Shown here: one piece after another, positions 8,519 through 16,913 of the stretch
Layout: every line of letters starts with the position of its first letter
Position numbering within the stretch: position 1 is the stretch's first letter
Assembly (NCBI RefSeq): GCF_013408175.1
Contig: NZ_JACBYW010000001.1
Span: 558,001 to 622,000 of the forward strand
DNA from: Actinopolyspora biskrensis
GTDB taxonomy: Bacteria; Actinomycetota; Actinomycetes; Mycobacteriales; Pseudonocardiaceae
Length of the DNA stretch: 64,000 bases
Direction: 5' to 3'
Program-made: the position numbers and the translations under genes
The notes under the pieces: generated by a model
Told to the model about the DNA's origin: nothing
The model's input: the letters and a program-made list of their open reading frames with translations, nothing else
The model's database searches: none

Positions 8519-8706
8519 TGTCCCGCTGTCCCGTCCCAGCTTCAAGAGCCGTCCCCGTGCTCTGTACCGGGGGACTGGGACGGCTGGGACACCCGGAAAG
8601 TGTCTCCCGCCAACCAGCACATGCGGGGCATTTTTGCAGATCACTAGCTTTGCGCCGCTGTCCCAGTAAGCCTGTCCCGTATAGGAATCGCCGGAGGCGC
8701 GGGACA
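8519..8706. repeat. Iteron-like cluster of TGTCCC/GGGACA
   Basis: TGTCCC occurs at 8519, 8527, 8659 and 8673. The inverse GGGACA occurs at 8586 and 8701, with variants CCGTCCC at 8531 and GGGACTGGGACGG at 8571-8583. The outer parts GGTGTCCC (about 8517) and GGGACACC (8586) can pair. A dense cluster in a gene-free 400-bp stretch of an integrative element could be a replication origin or a binding array. No replication gene is adjacent, so this is only a candidate. Confidence 0.4.
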
Positions 8707-8837
8707 ACTGCGGAGGGCAGCTGGTTATACGGTGCTCATTCGAGATCTCGGAAAGAGTGGATCCCACAAGGACTCTTCGTTTCTATATCCACCCTCATTG
8801 TCATCCCATTTTTTGATATTATCTACCTGCTGATCTC

Positions 8838-8857
8838 TGCTGGTATGATCACCAGCA
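8838..8857 (+). promoter_or_regulatory. Extended -10 promoter inside an inverted repeat, upstream of the HNH gene
   Basis: TGCTGGT (8838-8844), a 6-nt spacer, and ACCAGCA (8851-8857) form a perfect 7-bp inverted repeat. TGGTATGAT (8841-8849) inside it matches an extended -10 element. The ATG of the HNH gene lies about 46 bp downstream. A repressor bound to the dyad would block this promoter. Confidence 0.35.
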
Positions 8858-8894
8858 CTGTACGTGTATATGGTGATGCGAAAAGGTTCTTCTC

Positions 8895-9890
8895 ATGGGA
8901 GATCGTAGCTATAGCGCTGCGACGGAAGCAGCAATTTTTGCAGTTAGTCTCAAATGTTACTATCCAGGTTGCACTATTCCTAGCGTGAGTTTTCTTGGTG
9001 ATAATACTCAAAAGAAAAATGTGCAAATTGCTCATATTGTAGCAGTTTCACCTGAAGGTCCTCGGTATCGCCCCATAAGTAAGGCCGATCGGGATGATTT
9101 CGAAAACCTTATCCTTCTTTGTGGGGGGCACCACCCGCGGGTGGATAAAAAATCAAATGAGCATGAATACACAGAGGAGTTGCTTCGTGAATGGAAACAG
9201 GAAAACGAAAAAGGGATCAGAAGTAAAATAGATGGAATTGATCGTCTCACTGAAGAACGTCTGAATGAGATGCTGACAACAGCAGCAGAGTCCACAAAAG
9301 ATGAGATATTGGCCTCTTTGGAAGATTTAAAAGATGTCAGTGAGGGTGCCGCAGAACTGCTGCGCAGTCTTTTTGAAGAAATCGAAAATCACTATATTGA
9401 CTCAGATTCTATTGAAATGCTTTATATGGCATCAGAAAGGCTTAGTTTTCTTGAGGAGGGATCCGCGCAGCTGCACCAGGCGTCAGTGAATCTTGGGGAT
9501 CTTGAGTCAAACTCGAATGCCATGATCAATGCAGCTGATAAAATATCATCGATAGATATAGGTGAGTTGTTGAGTTTTTCTCAAAAGCTGGAGCAGCTTA
9601 ATGATGATTACGCAAGCGTGATTAGAAACTCGCCTGACATATCAGATATTAGTAGTTCAATTGAATCCGCGGGGCGTTCCGCGATTTCTGATATCAACGG
9701 ATCAATCGAGTCAGCTGGCAAGGCTGTGGTGGCTGAAATTGAGAAGAAATCTAAATTGATCGACATTGGTGAGCGTCCAGTTTACGTTGATCACGAACAA
9801 CGTTGGAAGTTTGGTTTAGTTGGTTTCATGTTGGGCGTGCTTGCTGTGTTGGTAACTGTGATAATCCTTGCATCAAATGGAGTTATTTAG
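8895..9890 (+). CDS. HNH endonuclease with coiled coil and C-terminal membrane anchor
   Basis: A 331-aa protein. The N-terminal 85 residues carry an HNH/zinc-ribbon pattern: C21 and C26, H47 (IAHI), N71 (ENLILLC), C76 and H79-H80. A long helical, partly coiled-coil region follows (about 100-290) with repeated ISDI and SIESAG segments. One transmembrane helix ends the protein (about 304-328). The gene is much poorer in GC than its neighbours, suggesting recent transfer. A nuclease held at the membrane fits a phage-sensing or abortive-infection role, but that is inferred. The stop codon TAG uses the first base of the adjoining IS remnant, so the original C-terminus may have differed. Confidence 0.75.
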   Translation: MGDRSYSAATEAAIFAVSLKCYYPGCTIPSVSFLGDNTQKKNVQIAHIVAVSPEGPRYRPISKADRDDFENLILLCGGHHPRVDKKSNEHEYTEELLREWKQENEKGIRSKIDGIDRLTEERLNEMLTTAAESTKDEILASLEDLKDVSEGAAELLRSLFEEIENHYIDSDSIEMLYMASERLSFLEEGSAQLHQASVNLGDLESNSNAMINAADKISSIDIGELLSFSQKLEQLNDDYASVIRNSPDISDISSSIESAGRSAISDINGSIESAGKAVVAEIEKKSKLIDIGERPVYVDHEQRWKFGLVGFMLGVLAVLVTVIILASNGVI

Positions 9891-10370
9891 AGTGCGTCTC
9901 GTTGGGGGATGTTCTTGTAGCAGGCCAGTGCTGTGGTGGGGTGAGGGATCCTTCGACGTCGGTGCGGGCGATGCGCGGCACGATGTTCCGAGGGTGCAGC
10001 CAGTGACGTAGTTCGTCGTAGTCGTAACCTGTGTCTGCGTGCAGCTTCGCTGGCCTGCGACGTCGTGGTCAGCGAGGCGAACGCCTCCGGGACCGCGTGC
10101 ACGAGAGGTGTGAGGGCATTCATCTCGTGGGTGTTTGGGCCCGGAGACCGCCACCGACAGTGGCAGTCCGCCGGGCTCGGTCAGGATGTGCAACTTCGCC
10201 CCGGTTTTGCCTCGGTCGACGGGGTTCGGCCCGGTGGCAGATCCCCGTTTTTCGTACGAACGCTGGCCCCGTCCACGATCGCTCGGGCCCCATCGAGCTC
10301 GCCATCGGCGCCGAACTCGTCGAGCACGGCCCGGTGTAGACGTCGCCACATCACCTATCAAGACACCCTC
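9890..10370 (-). mobile_element. Internally deleted IS5-type insertion element (transposase remnant)
   Basis: The element is 481 bp, bounded by imperfect inverted ends (9890-9906 and 10354-10370; 12 of 17 positions match) and by a TTA duplication at 9887-9889 and 10371-10373. On the minus strand, fragments of an IS5-family transposase appear in shifting frames (RGSATGPNPVDRGKTGAKLH near the right end; YDYDELRHWLHPRNIVPRIA near the left). The full catalytic domain is missing and several frameshifts are present, so it is non-autonomous. It sits between the HNH gene and a regulator fragment. Confidence 0.7.
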
Positions 10371-10373
10371 TTA

Positions 10374-10697
10374 GCAGGTGTCGATCGTTTGCCCAAGGTT
10401 CTCCCTGGCGAAGGCTATGCGAATAGTTTGTCGATACCCCAGGACGAAGATGCTTTCAGGTAGTTTCGCGGTCGCCGGTCGAATCGTGTCGAGCGGTTGT
10501 CTCTTCGGGCTCTGCCCTGAGGCCAGGAGTTGTAGATGTCTGGGGCTTAGCGTTAACGATTCATTGTCCCCGGGACGAATCTCCGCGTATTTGCCGAACT
10601 CTTCGAGGATTTGCTTTGCTAATGATGCTTGATCTGCTGCCTCAACACCGTGCGGAACGAACCGTCGACGAGTGATCACACGATCGTCCGGCGGCAC
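10374..10697 (-). pseudogene. Broken N-terminus of a third HTH/Nudix-like regulator
   Basis: The frame resembles the N-terminal HTH module of the 5900-7531 protein. FGKYAEIRPGDNESLTLSPR, then HLQLLASG and IRPATAKLPESIF, aligns with FAEYAETFAREHG, HLQRLASG and VRPATARLLERIF. Similarity stops about 60 codons in, and the rest of the roughly 540-codon gene is absent. The IS end lies at its 3' side. The 245 bp upstream (10698-10942) show no convincing gene. Confidence 0.55.
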
Positions 10698-10942
10698 CCG
10701 ACCTCCTCAACGTTGGTGCCGCCGGAGACCCTCTGAAAGGCATCCAGAACCGGAAGGTCCCCGAAAAGGAGACTCTGGCCACTTCCTGCCGTAGGAGGTC
10801 AGCCGGTGATGCAATGGTTTCAATGTAAGCTGGGTACCGTTGGCGGAGCCCCAACGCGTTGCCCACTATGCGGCACCATTCGCCGGCGAGGGCCGGTTGT
10901 ATTCCTTGTGCCAGAGAGAATTCCATCCGGATCGCTAGAATG

Positions 10943-12691
10943 CTATTTAGTCAGGTCCTCAGCTAGGTGTTGAGTAAATGCTTGCCTTTTTGTTGCATCC
11001 GCTGCGGTGGTGCTGTTTACTTCAGTAAACCGGTCCAGGCTATCCTTCACGAGCCTTGCCGCTTCCTCGATTTCGTCCCCTGAAAATTTCCTTCCTGATT
11101 CAACTAGATTTGATAGCTTATTCCAATGATTCGAAGCATAGCCAAGTTCCTTCGTTACCGCGGCATACGCGACAAAAGGAGCCAAATAGCGTCGCTCAGG
11201 ATACCGTGCCTGAGAAACAGACTGCAGATGCGCGTCCGCTGACCTCAACACTTGAGCAACCCAGTAGAAGATTTGAAGTCCTGCGCCAGGATCGAAAGCT
11301 TGTTTATATCGCGCCTCCTCGGCAAGCAACGAGTTAGGCTTTCCTCTCGCAACCTCCGGCTTACCGTAGGCGATAGCGTACATAGCCTGCCCTAGGTACG
11401 AAATGCTGATAATTTTACCAGGATCCTTCCCCAGATTCCTGTAGTACCCTTTTCGTCGGTCATAAAAGAGATCATTAGATTCAAAATAGCGTTCGATTTG
11501 ACGCTGGATTCTATCGGTAGCCCGTAGCGAAGCATCAGCAACGGGTGTCTGTCGGTTAGTTGCCCGTATTATCCGGTCGCGCACTATATCATTATCGGCC
11601 ACAATGATGCGAACCAAAATTTTGCGGTTTCGTGCCTCCTGCAAAGGTTGACTATCTCCATCCAATTCATTTATTTTTTTGAACCAGCTTGCAATCGTGT
11701 AAGAAGTTTGAAGCCCATTGACGATTTGGATGTTTTTCAATGCGAATCTTTTTCCGACGCTATGTGCCTCATCGCACAATATCGTAACCCCGTTGTTCAT
11801 CCACCAGAATTCGGGGCTCGATTGATCTTCAAGGGTGCTCATGATCTCTTTGTTGACAGCAACGTTTCCCTGGTGATCACGAACATTTGCATCGAAGAGG
11901 TGACGGCGGACTGAAAAATCTGACCCGGGTTCGCAAATGAGAGATATGTAATTTTCAAGCGGGGCCAATGCAACATATGATTCCCCGCTGGTCATGATTT
12001 CATCACAATGGAGATCCAAAGTGTCAGGAGAGCGGCTATCGTATGTCTTCCATAGCTCGCCCGCCCCGGTGAATTCTACATTTACTCGCGCATTTGGTAG
12101 GACTTCCTCCAGGTTTCTTCTGAGTCGTTTGGCTCTATCTGTGACATTTGGGTTTATATTGTCAGTTAAACCACGTGATGCAAACCATACCTTAATCGAC
12201 AAGTTTGGTCGGCGCGTAAGTAAATTGGTGAGTGTCTGTCGGAATATTTCTAGGCGTTCTCGTGTTTCTTCTCGAATCTCTCGTTTTAGTTCGCTCAATT
12301 CTTGACTCAAGTCAAGCGCCTGCGGAAGAATACTTTGGAGTTTAGTAACTTCGTTTTGGCTGAATGCGTTTCGATTCTTAGCTTGTACGATATGGAGTTC
12401 TAGGTTGAGCCCCTCTCGATATTCCTTTGCGACATCATTTTTCTCTACTATGTCAGAATCGTGTTGCAGCAGAGTGTCTTCCAGTAAAGTGTAGACAGAA
12501 TCTATTCCTGCATCATTACCTCCGTCTACAACTCCGTCCTGCACGTCATCTAACGTGACATTGTATTCTTTTAGCAATAGCCACGAAACAAATACCTCCC
12601 ATGCGTCATCTTTGCCCATCGTTGAAACATTAGTTTCGCGCCATTGGTCAAAAATAGTGCGGACTAATGTCTCGGTGCCACTTGACGCCAT
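10943..12691 (-). CDS. AIPR-family abortive infection protein
   Basis: A 582-aa protein with hallmarks of the AIPR (abortive phage resistance) family: FWWMNNGVTILCDEA, the IQIVNGLQTSYTI block, and VRDRIIRATNRQTPV. The N-terminal region (D64 in GGNDAGID; QAK at 103-105 after a beta strand) resembles a PD-(D/E)xK nuclease core. Length fits the family. GC content is clearly below that of the flanking DNA, as for the HNH gene, pointing to recent import. It is monocistronic; the ribosome site GGAGGAAAC is good. Family members are linked to phage defence; the trigger here is unknown. Confidence 0.86.
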   Translation of the reverse strand: MASSGTETLVRTIFDQWRETNVSTMGKDDAWEVFVSWLLLKEYNVTLDDVQDGVVDGGNDAGIDSVYTLLEDTLLQHDSDIVEKNDVAKEYREGLNLELHIVQAKNRNAFSQNEVTKLQSILPQALDLSQELSELKREIREETRERLEIFRQTLTNLLTRRPNLSIKVWFASRGLTDNINPNVTDRAKRLRRNLEEVLPNARVNVEFTGAGELWKTYDSRSPDTLDLHCDEIMTSGESYVALAPLENYISLICEPGSDFSVRRHLFDANVRDHQGNVAVNKEIMSTLEDQSSPEFWWMNNGVTILCDEAHSVGKRFALKNIQIVNGLQTSYTIASWFKKINELDGDSQPLQEARNRKILVRIIVADNDIVRDRIIRATNRQTPVADASLRATDRIQRQIERYFESNDLFYDRRKGYYRNLGKDPGKIISISYLGQAMYAIAYGKPEVARGKPNSLLAEEARYKQAFDPGAGLQIFYWVAQVLRSADAHLQSVSQARYPERRYLAPFVAYAAVTKELGYASNHWNKLSNLVESGRKFSGDEIEEAARLVKDSLDRFTEVNSTTAADATKRQAFTQHLAEDLTK

Positions 12692-12704
12692 GTTTCCTCC
12701 ATTG

Positions 12705-12729
12705 CTCAGCTACACCGTAGTGAGCTGAG
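12705..12729. promoter_or_regulatory. Inverted repeat in the AIPR promoter region
   Basis: CTCAGCT (12705-12711) and AGCTGAG (12723-12729) form a perfect 7-bp dyad with an 11-nt spacer, 14-38 bp upstream of the AIPR start codon. It could be an operator or a 5'-UTR hairpin. Confidence 0.27.
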
Positions 12730-12933
12730 AGTTTGATCTCATCCTTACGATTCGTAGTATGCCACATCGGTTGAGTAGCGGGTGCTGATGGCTAAATCTC
12801 AGAAGACGATGCGTTGGCTACTGGTCGTAGACCAGCATAAACGTAGTGGGACGAAGGGCGTGCCGTTGATAAGCCTGCAAGCTTCACATAACGTGAACAC
12901 ACGGCCGCCGTGTCATCCGCCTTCAGATACCTG

Positions 12934-12974
12934 GATCCAGGTGGATAGTGCGCAGCTCGCCCCTCCGACACCGT
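12934..12974. repeat. 41-bp long-range direct repeat, copy A
   Basis: Matches 24430-24470 at 38 of 41 positions, same orientation. The shared core includes GCCCCTCCGACACCGT. Copy A overlaps a perfect 12-bp palindrome, CCTGGATCCAGG (12930-12941). The region 12692-13132 otherwise holds only the AIPR promoter and no supported gene. Because copy B lies just upstream of a tyrosine-recombinase operon, this may be an attachment-type site or the scar of an earlier insertion. Confidence 0.55.
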
Positions 12975-13132
12975 GTGGGTACAAGTCCCTGCGGTTTGCC
13001 CCGAACTCGTGTGAGTGTTCGAGGCGAGAACGGGTGCCGATCGGGGCGCCTTGGAGTCGACCCGTTGTCGGCGGGGATCGAGCACGGATCTGGGGAACCG
13101 GGACTTGTTCCAAGTTTTCTTCTGGTGCAACA

Positions 13133-13594
13133 TCAAGAATGCGTGCCCCGTTTTCGCTCGTTGACCAGTCGTTCGATCCGCCCTGCGGCGGTTTCGGGGT
13201 CGTCGTGCTCCCACACGCGGACGACGAGCCACCCTGTGGCGGTGATCTCGGCGTCCGTGTCCTGGTCGCGTCGCACCACGCCTTCCAGCTTGCGCCGCCA
13301 CCAATCGCGGTTGCTCTTCGGGAGGAGGCCGTGCTCCGGGTACGAGTGCCAGAAGCACCCGTCCACGAGGACGGCTATCCGTGGTCCGCGTAGCAGGACG
13401 TCGACTCGTCTGCGCCTGTTCCCACCGGGGATCGCCACGTCGACCAGGTACCGGAGTCCCCGGCGGTGCAGCGTCTTGCGCAGCCGCAGCTCCGGGCCGG
13501 TGTCGCGGCGTCGCATCCTGCGCATCACCTTCGTCGTCGCAGCGGACGAGGCCGGTGGTGTCGGACCTGGATCAACGTACTGGTAGGCGTTCAT
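13133..13594 (-). CDS. vsr: Very short patch repair (Vsr) endonuclease
   Basis: A 153-aa protein of the usual Vsr length. Conserved parts are TKVMRRMRRRDTGPELRLRK at the start, a core with RRRVDVLLRG and VDGCFWHSYPEHG, and NRDWWRRKLEGVVRRDQ near the C-terminus. Vsr nicks at T:G mismatches made by deamination of 5-methylcytosine and normally accompanies a Dcm-type methyltransferase, but no such gene is visible nearby. ATG 13594 is chosen because the upstream extension of the frame is Pro/Arg-rich and unlike protein. Confidence 0.9.
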   Translation of the reverse strand: MNAYQYVDPGPTPPASSAATTKVMRRMRRRDTGPELRLRKTLHRRGLRYLVDVAIPGGNRRRRVDVLLRGPRIAVLVDGCFWHSYPEHGLLPKSNRDWWRRKLEGVVRRDQDTDAEITATGWLVVRVWEHDDPETAAGRIERLVNERKRGTHS

Positions 13595-14112
13595 GTGCGG
13601 TCCTCCGGAATCAGGGCTGGGCAGGGGCGGATACTTGCACGCTGCTGCTGGCACCGGCCTCGAGCAGCGGCTGGGCGGACATTGCCACACGGGCAGGCGC
13701 GTTCTCCCGAGTCGTCGGCAAGGTGGGGAGGGCAGTGGATCGGGTGTACCCGGTTTGTTTGGCCACGATCGCGACGGTGAGGCCCAGTTCGGAGGTGGTT
13801 CAGCTCGGCAACGTCTCGTGGGGCCGCCGTCGGCCCGAAAGCGGTCCACGGTCTCCGCGGTTCGTGCCGATTGGGGTCGACGGTCAGTCGTCGGGTGCGC
13901 GGCTCGTTCTTCCTGGACGCGAATCCGGTCTCGTGAGGCCTGGTGCACCGCTGACACCCCTGCGTTACTGCCGGGGGCAAAACGATCGTACGCGGTTTTG
14001 CAGGACGGGAAGTCGGTCGACAACGCAGCCCAGAGCTGTCACTGCGCTCACAAGCAAAGGCATTTCCCGCGCCCGCCCCGGGAATCCCAACCGGGGTTCT
14101 CGGAGATCGGGC
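13595..14112. other. Intergenic region between vsr and the STAND gene
   Basis: About 520 bp. Several frames are open, as expected at this GC content, but none shows a recognisable domain or a good ribosome site. It may hold decayed DNA, for example a lost methyltransferase partner of vsr, but no match supports that. Confidence 0.4.
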
Positions 14113-16323
14113 CTACACTGTGCGATCCCGGCGTGATTGATCAGGCTGAGTGCTTTGTCGCTGCCACGGTATGATCCGTTCAGAACGCATCTGCTCCACC
14201 TCACGCTCGAGCCGGCGCGCTTCCGGCGCTTCCAGCACCGTGTAGTCCTGCAGAGCCAGCTCCCACTGCACCATCGCCTCATCAGTTCGTCCTCGAATCC
14301 TCGCCACGCGGCCGAGACCATGGCGAGCGCGAGCTCGTTCGAACTGGCTGCCGCACTCCACGCTGTGCGCGAGCGCCTCTTCGTGAGCATGCTGTGCCTC
14401 GGCGGGCCTGCCCGCTGCGTGGTGCACCTCTCCGAGGCCGTTGAGAGCCATGGTTGCGTCCAGGTGCAGTTCGAGTTCACGGAACTTCTCCAAGGCACGC
14501 TGGAGGTGCACGACGGCCTGGCCGAAGCGCCCGAGATCGACCTCGACCAGCGCCATGCTGCGCAGCGTGATCGCGGTATTGCGGGTCGACCCTGTTCGTT
14601 CGTAGGAGCTCAGTGCACGTTCGTTCTCCCGCAGCGCTGACTCGTGGTGGCCCTGGTAGTGCAGCACTGTGGCCCGGTTGGCCAGCGCATTGCTCACCCC
14701 GTGGACGTCCCCGACCACCTCGAACAGCTCCCGGGCCTTCTCGTAGTGCTCAGCCGCGCGATCCCAACGCCCCTGCTCCAGCAGAGCCAGCCCGAGGTTG
14801 TTGCGAGTTTGTGCCTCAGCGTACTGGTTCCCGTCTCGACGGGTGCTGTCCAAGGCGACTTCGTGGGTCTGCTCCCAATCCTTCCACTGCTTGGTGAGGA
14901 AGTAGTACCCGCGCAGGGTGTAGGCGAGCTGCCACAAGTTCGGTTCCACATCGGGCCCCGCCATTTGGAACATCGCCCGCACGTTGTGCCGTTCGGAATC
15001 CAACCACGACAGCGCCGAAGCATGACTCGCAAGTTCTGGCAGCGACGGTGGTTCGCCATCGAGCGGAATCCGGTAGCGGTGTGGCGTGATGATCCTGTCA
15101 GCCTTGTCCGCTGCATGCAGGTAGTAGGTGAACAACCGGTGCAGCGCTTCGGAGCGCTCCGCGCTGCTGCCATGTTCCTCGGCGAGCTCTGCCGCGTAAG
15201 CCCGCAGCAGATCGTGCATGTCGAAACGCCCCGTCCCGACTTCAACAACCAGGTGGGCGCGCACCAACGTGTCCGCGAGACGGCTCGCCGAGCGAGGGGA
15301 GGTTCCCATGAGCGCTGCGAAGGCATGGGTGTCAAGGTCATGGCCAGGGTGAGTACCCATCATCCGGAATGCTCGTGCGGCTTGCTCGTCGAGCTGGTCG
15401 TACGACCACGAGAACACGGTGCGGGCAGTGGTCGAGGAGTCCTGCTCTGCGGTGAGAACATCCAGCCGGCTTCGACGATCGGCGAGATCGGCGACGAGGT
15501 CCGCCAACGATGTCGACGGGTGGGACAAGACGACCTCACCGGCGACGCGCAGCGCCAGCGGGAGGCCGGCGGAGTACCGCGCCAGCGCGGTTGCCGCGTC
15601 GATGTCCCGGTCCACCCGGTCACCGAGGAGCTTACGCAGCAGGCTCAACGCATCCGACTCGTCGAACGGATCGACACGAACGACATCGGCCCCCTCGCCG
15701 GCGATCAACCCGGCGAGAACTCGGCGACTCGTGACCACTACTCGGCACGACGGGGAAGGGGGCAGCAGCGGACGTATCTGACTGTCAGTGCAAGCGTTGT
15801 CCAGTACGACGAGAACTCGCCGCTCGCTCAGCAGCGTCCGGTACAGGCCGGCGCGCTCGTCCACGTTCTCGGGGAGCTCGGCATCCACAACACCAAGAGC
15901 GCGAAGAAACCCCGCCAGCACGTCACCGGGCTCCAGCGGAGCGTGCGGCCCGTAACCACGCAGGTCTACGTAGAGCTGCCCGTCGGGAAAGGTCGAACTC
16001 ACCCGATGGGCCCAATGCAGCACCAATCCGGTCTTGCCCACCCCCGCCGTGCCGCAGACCAGGGTGATCGCCGGCCCTTGCACCGACTCATCACCTTGCC
16101 CCGCTGCTCCAGCATCCAGGGCAGCGAGCTGCTGCGGTCTCCCGACGAACCCGCGTGGCACCGCGGGCAACTGCCGGGGAACCTGTGCGCTGCGGGGTGG
16201 AGCCTGCACCTGCACACCACCGAGGATGGTGCCCGCCTGCACCACGGAATGCGCCTGCCCTGACAACTCGTTCAGCGAAACCTCGCCGTCCACCTGCTGC
16301 TCACCACTATCTCGGTCCGGCAT
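14113..16323 (-). CDS. STAND NTPase: NB-ARC domain with C-terminal TPRs
   Basis: A 736-aa protein with a short N-terminal tag (SLNELSGQAHSVVQAGTILG, residues 16-35) of the kind common in actinobacterial STAND proteins. An NB-ARC ATPase follows, with Walker A GTAGVGKT (91-98), Walker B LVVLD (171-175), GLPLAL (253-258) and MHD (369-371). Tetratricopeptide repeats fill about 480-715 (AEAQTRNNLGLALLEQGRWD). No separate effector domain is seen, so it may recruit a partner through the N-terminal tag. Such proteins act as regulators (AfsR-like) or phage sensors. The nearby SEFIR genes make a defence role possible, but they are not in one operon with it. Confidence 0.85.
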   Translation of the reverse strand: MPDRDSGEQQVDGEVSLNELSGQAHSVVQAGTILGGVQVQAPPRSAQVPRQLPAVPRGFVGRPQQLAALDAGAAGQGDESVQGPAITLVCGTAGVGKTGLVLHWAHRVSSTFPDGQLYVDLRGYGPHAPLEPGDVLAGFLRALGVVDAELPENVDERAGLYRTLLSERRVLVVLDNACTDSQIRPLLPPSPSCRVVVTSRRVLAGLIAGEGADVVRVDPFDESDALSLLRKLLGDRVDRDIDAATALARYSAGLPLALRVAGEVVLSHPSTSLADLVADLADRRSRLDVLTAEQDSSTTARTVFSWSYDQLDEQAARAFRMMGTHPGHDLDTHAFAALMGTSPRSASRLADTLVRAHLVVEVGTGRFDMHDLLRAYAAELAEEHGSSAERSEALHRLFTYYLHAADKADRIITPHRYRIPLDGEPPSLPELASHASALSWLDSERHNVRAMFQMAGPDVEPNLWQLAYTLRGYYFLTKQWKDWEQTHEVALDSTRRDGNQYAEAQTRNNLGLALLEQGRWDRAAEHYEKARELFEVVGDVHGVSNALANRATVLHYQGHHESALRENERALSSYERTGSTRNTAITLRSMALVEVDLGRFGQAVVHLQRALEKFRELELHLDATMALNGLGEVHHAAGRPAEAQHAHEEALAHSVECGSQFERARARHGLGRVARIRGRTDEAMVQWELALQDYTVLEAPEARRLEREVEQMRSERIIPWQRQSTQPDQSRRDRTV

Positions 16324-16913
16324 GTGCTCCCCTCCTCGAACAGCAACGCACTACGAACATGGCAGCACACGTACCGGGCCTGCGGTACCGTTTGCCGACG
16401 ATCTCTCCCGGTGCCCTCGCTCGAGCCTCGTCCCGCGGCCGCCAGCGCAGAAGATCCACCCGGCACACCGCCCTGATTCCGGACCAACTCGGCGCGTAGT
16501 GATGGGGAGCAACGCCGTGCGTGTCCCGGTCCTCAGAACCCCGGGAAACGCGAACCGCCACGTGCCAACTGTTCGCGAACATCAGCCATCAGGCAGAGAT
16601 CAAGTTCAGTCGTGCTCGGGCTCCTTTCCAGCCGTGAGTTCTCCTCCGGTGCCACTCGTGCGAGGCCCCGTCCGAGTGTGGATTGCAGCCAGGAAGAGGA
16701 CGAATCACGCACCGAAGTGGGCCGCACCCGATGTTCCAGACCGAATCCGGAATGCCACCGTCATTCCGATGTGCTCTGCCTGAGTTCGCCGGAGGGCCGG
16801 CGACAAGGCACCTTCCGCCTCCTGCTCAGCGGGTATTCCTCCACCGCGACAAGTTGGACGGCTGAAACCGGATTTGGCAACATTGAACCGGTTCATGATC
16901 ATCTGGAGGGGTA
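16324..16913. other. Divergent intergenic region (590 bp)
   Basis: Separates the leftward STAND gene from the rightward gene at 16914 and must hold both promoters. No convincing gene, repeat or RNA was seen. The ribosome site TGGAGGGG lies directly before the GTG at 16914. Confidence 0.45.

Noticed and set aside
10642-10926. 94-aa minus-strand ORF upstream of the regulator fragment
   Set aside because: No recognised domain, no clear ribosome site, and it overlaps the regulator pseudogene; support is too weak.
13595-14023. N-terminal extension of Vsr (296-aa frame)
   Set aside because: The extension is Pro/Arg-rich and non-conserved, and the 153-aa form starting at ATG 13594 has the normal Vsr length.
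14644-16263. 539-aa open frame on the plus strand
   Set aside because: It is the shadow of the STAND gene, whose NB-ARC and TPR motifs are unambiguous on the other strand.
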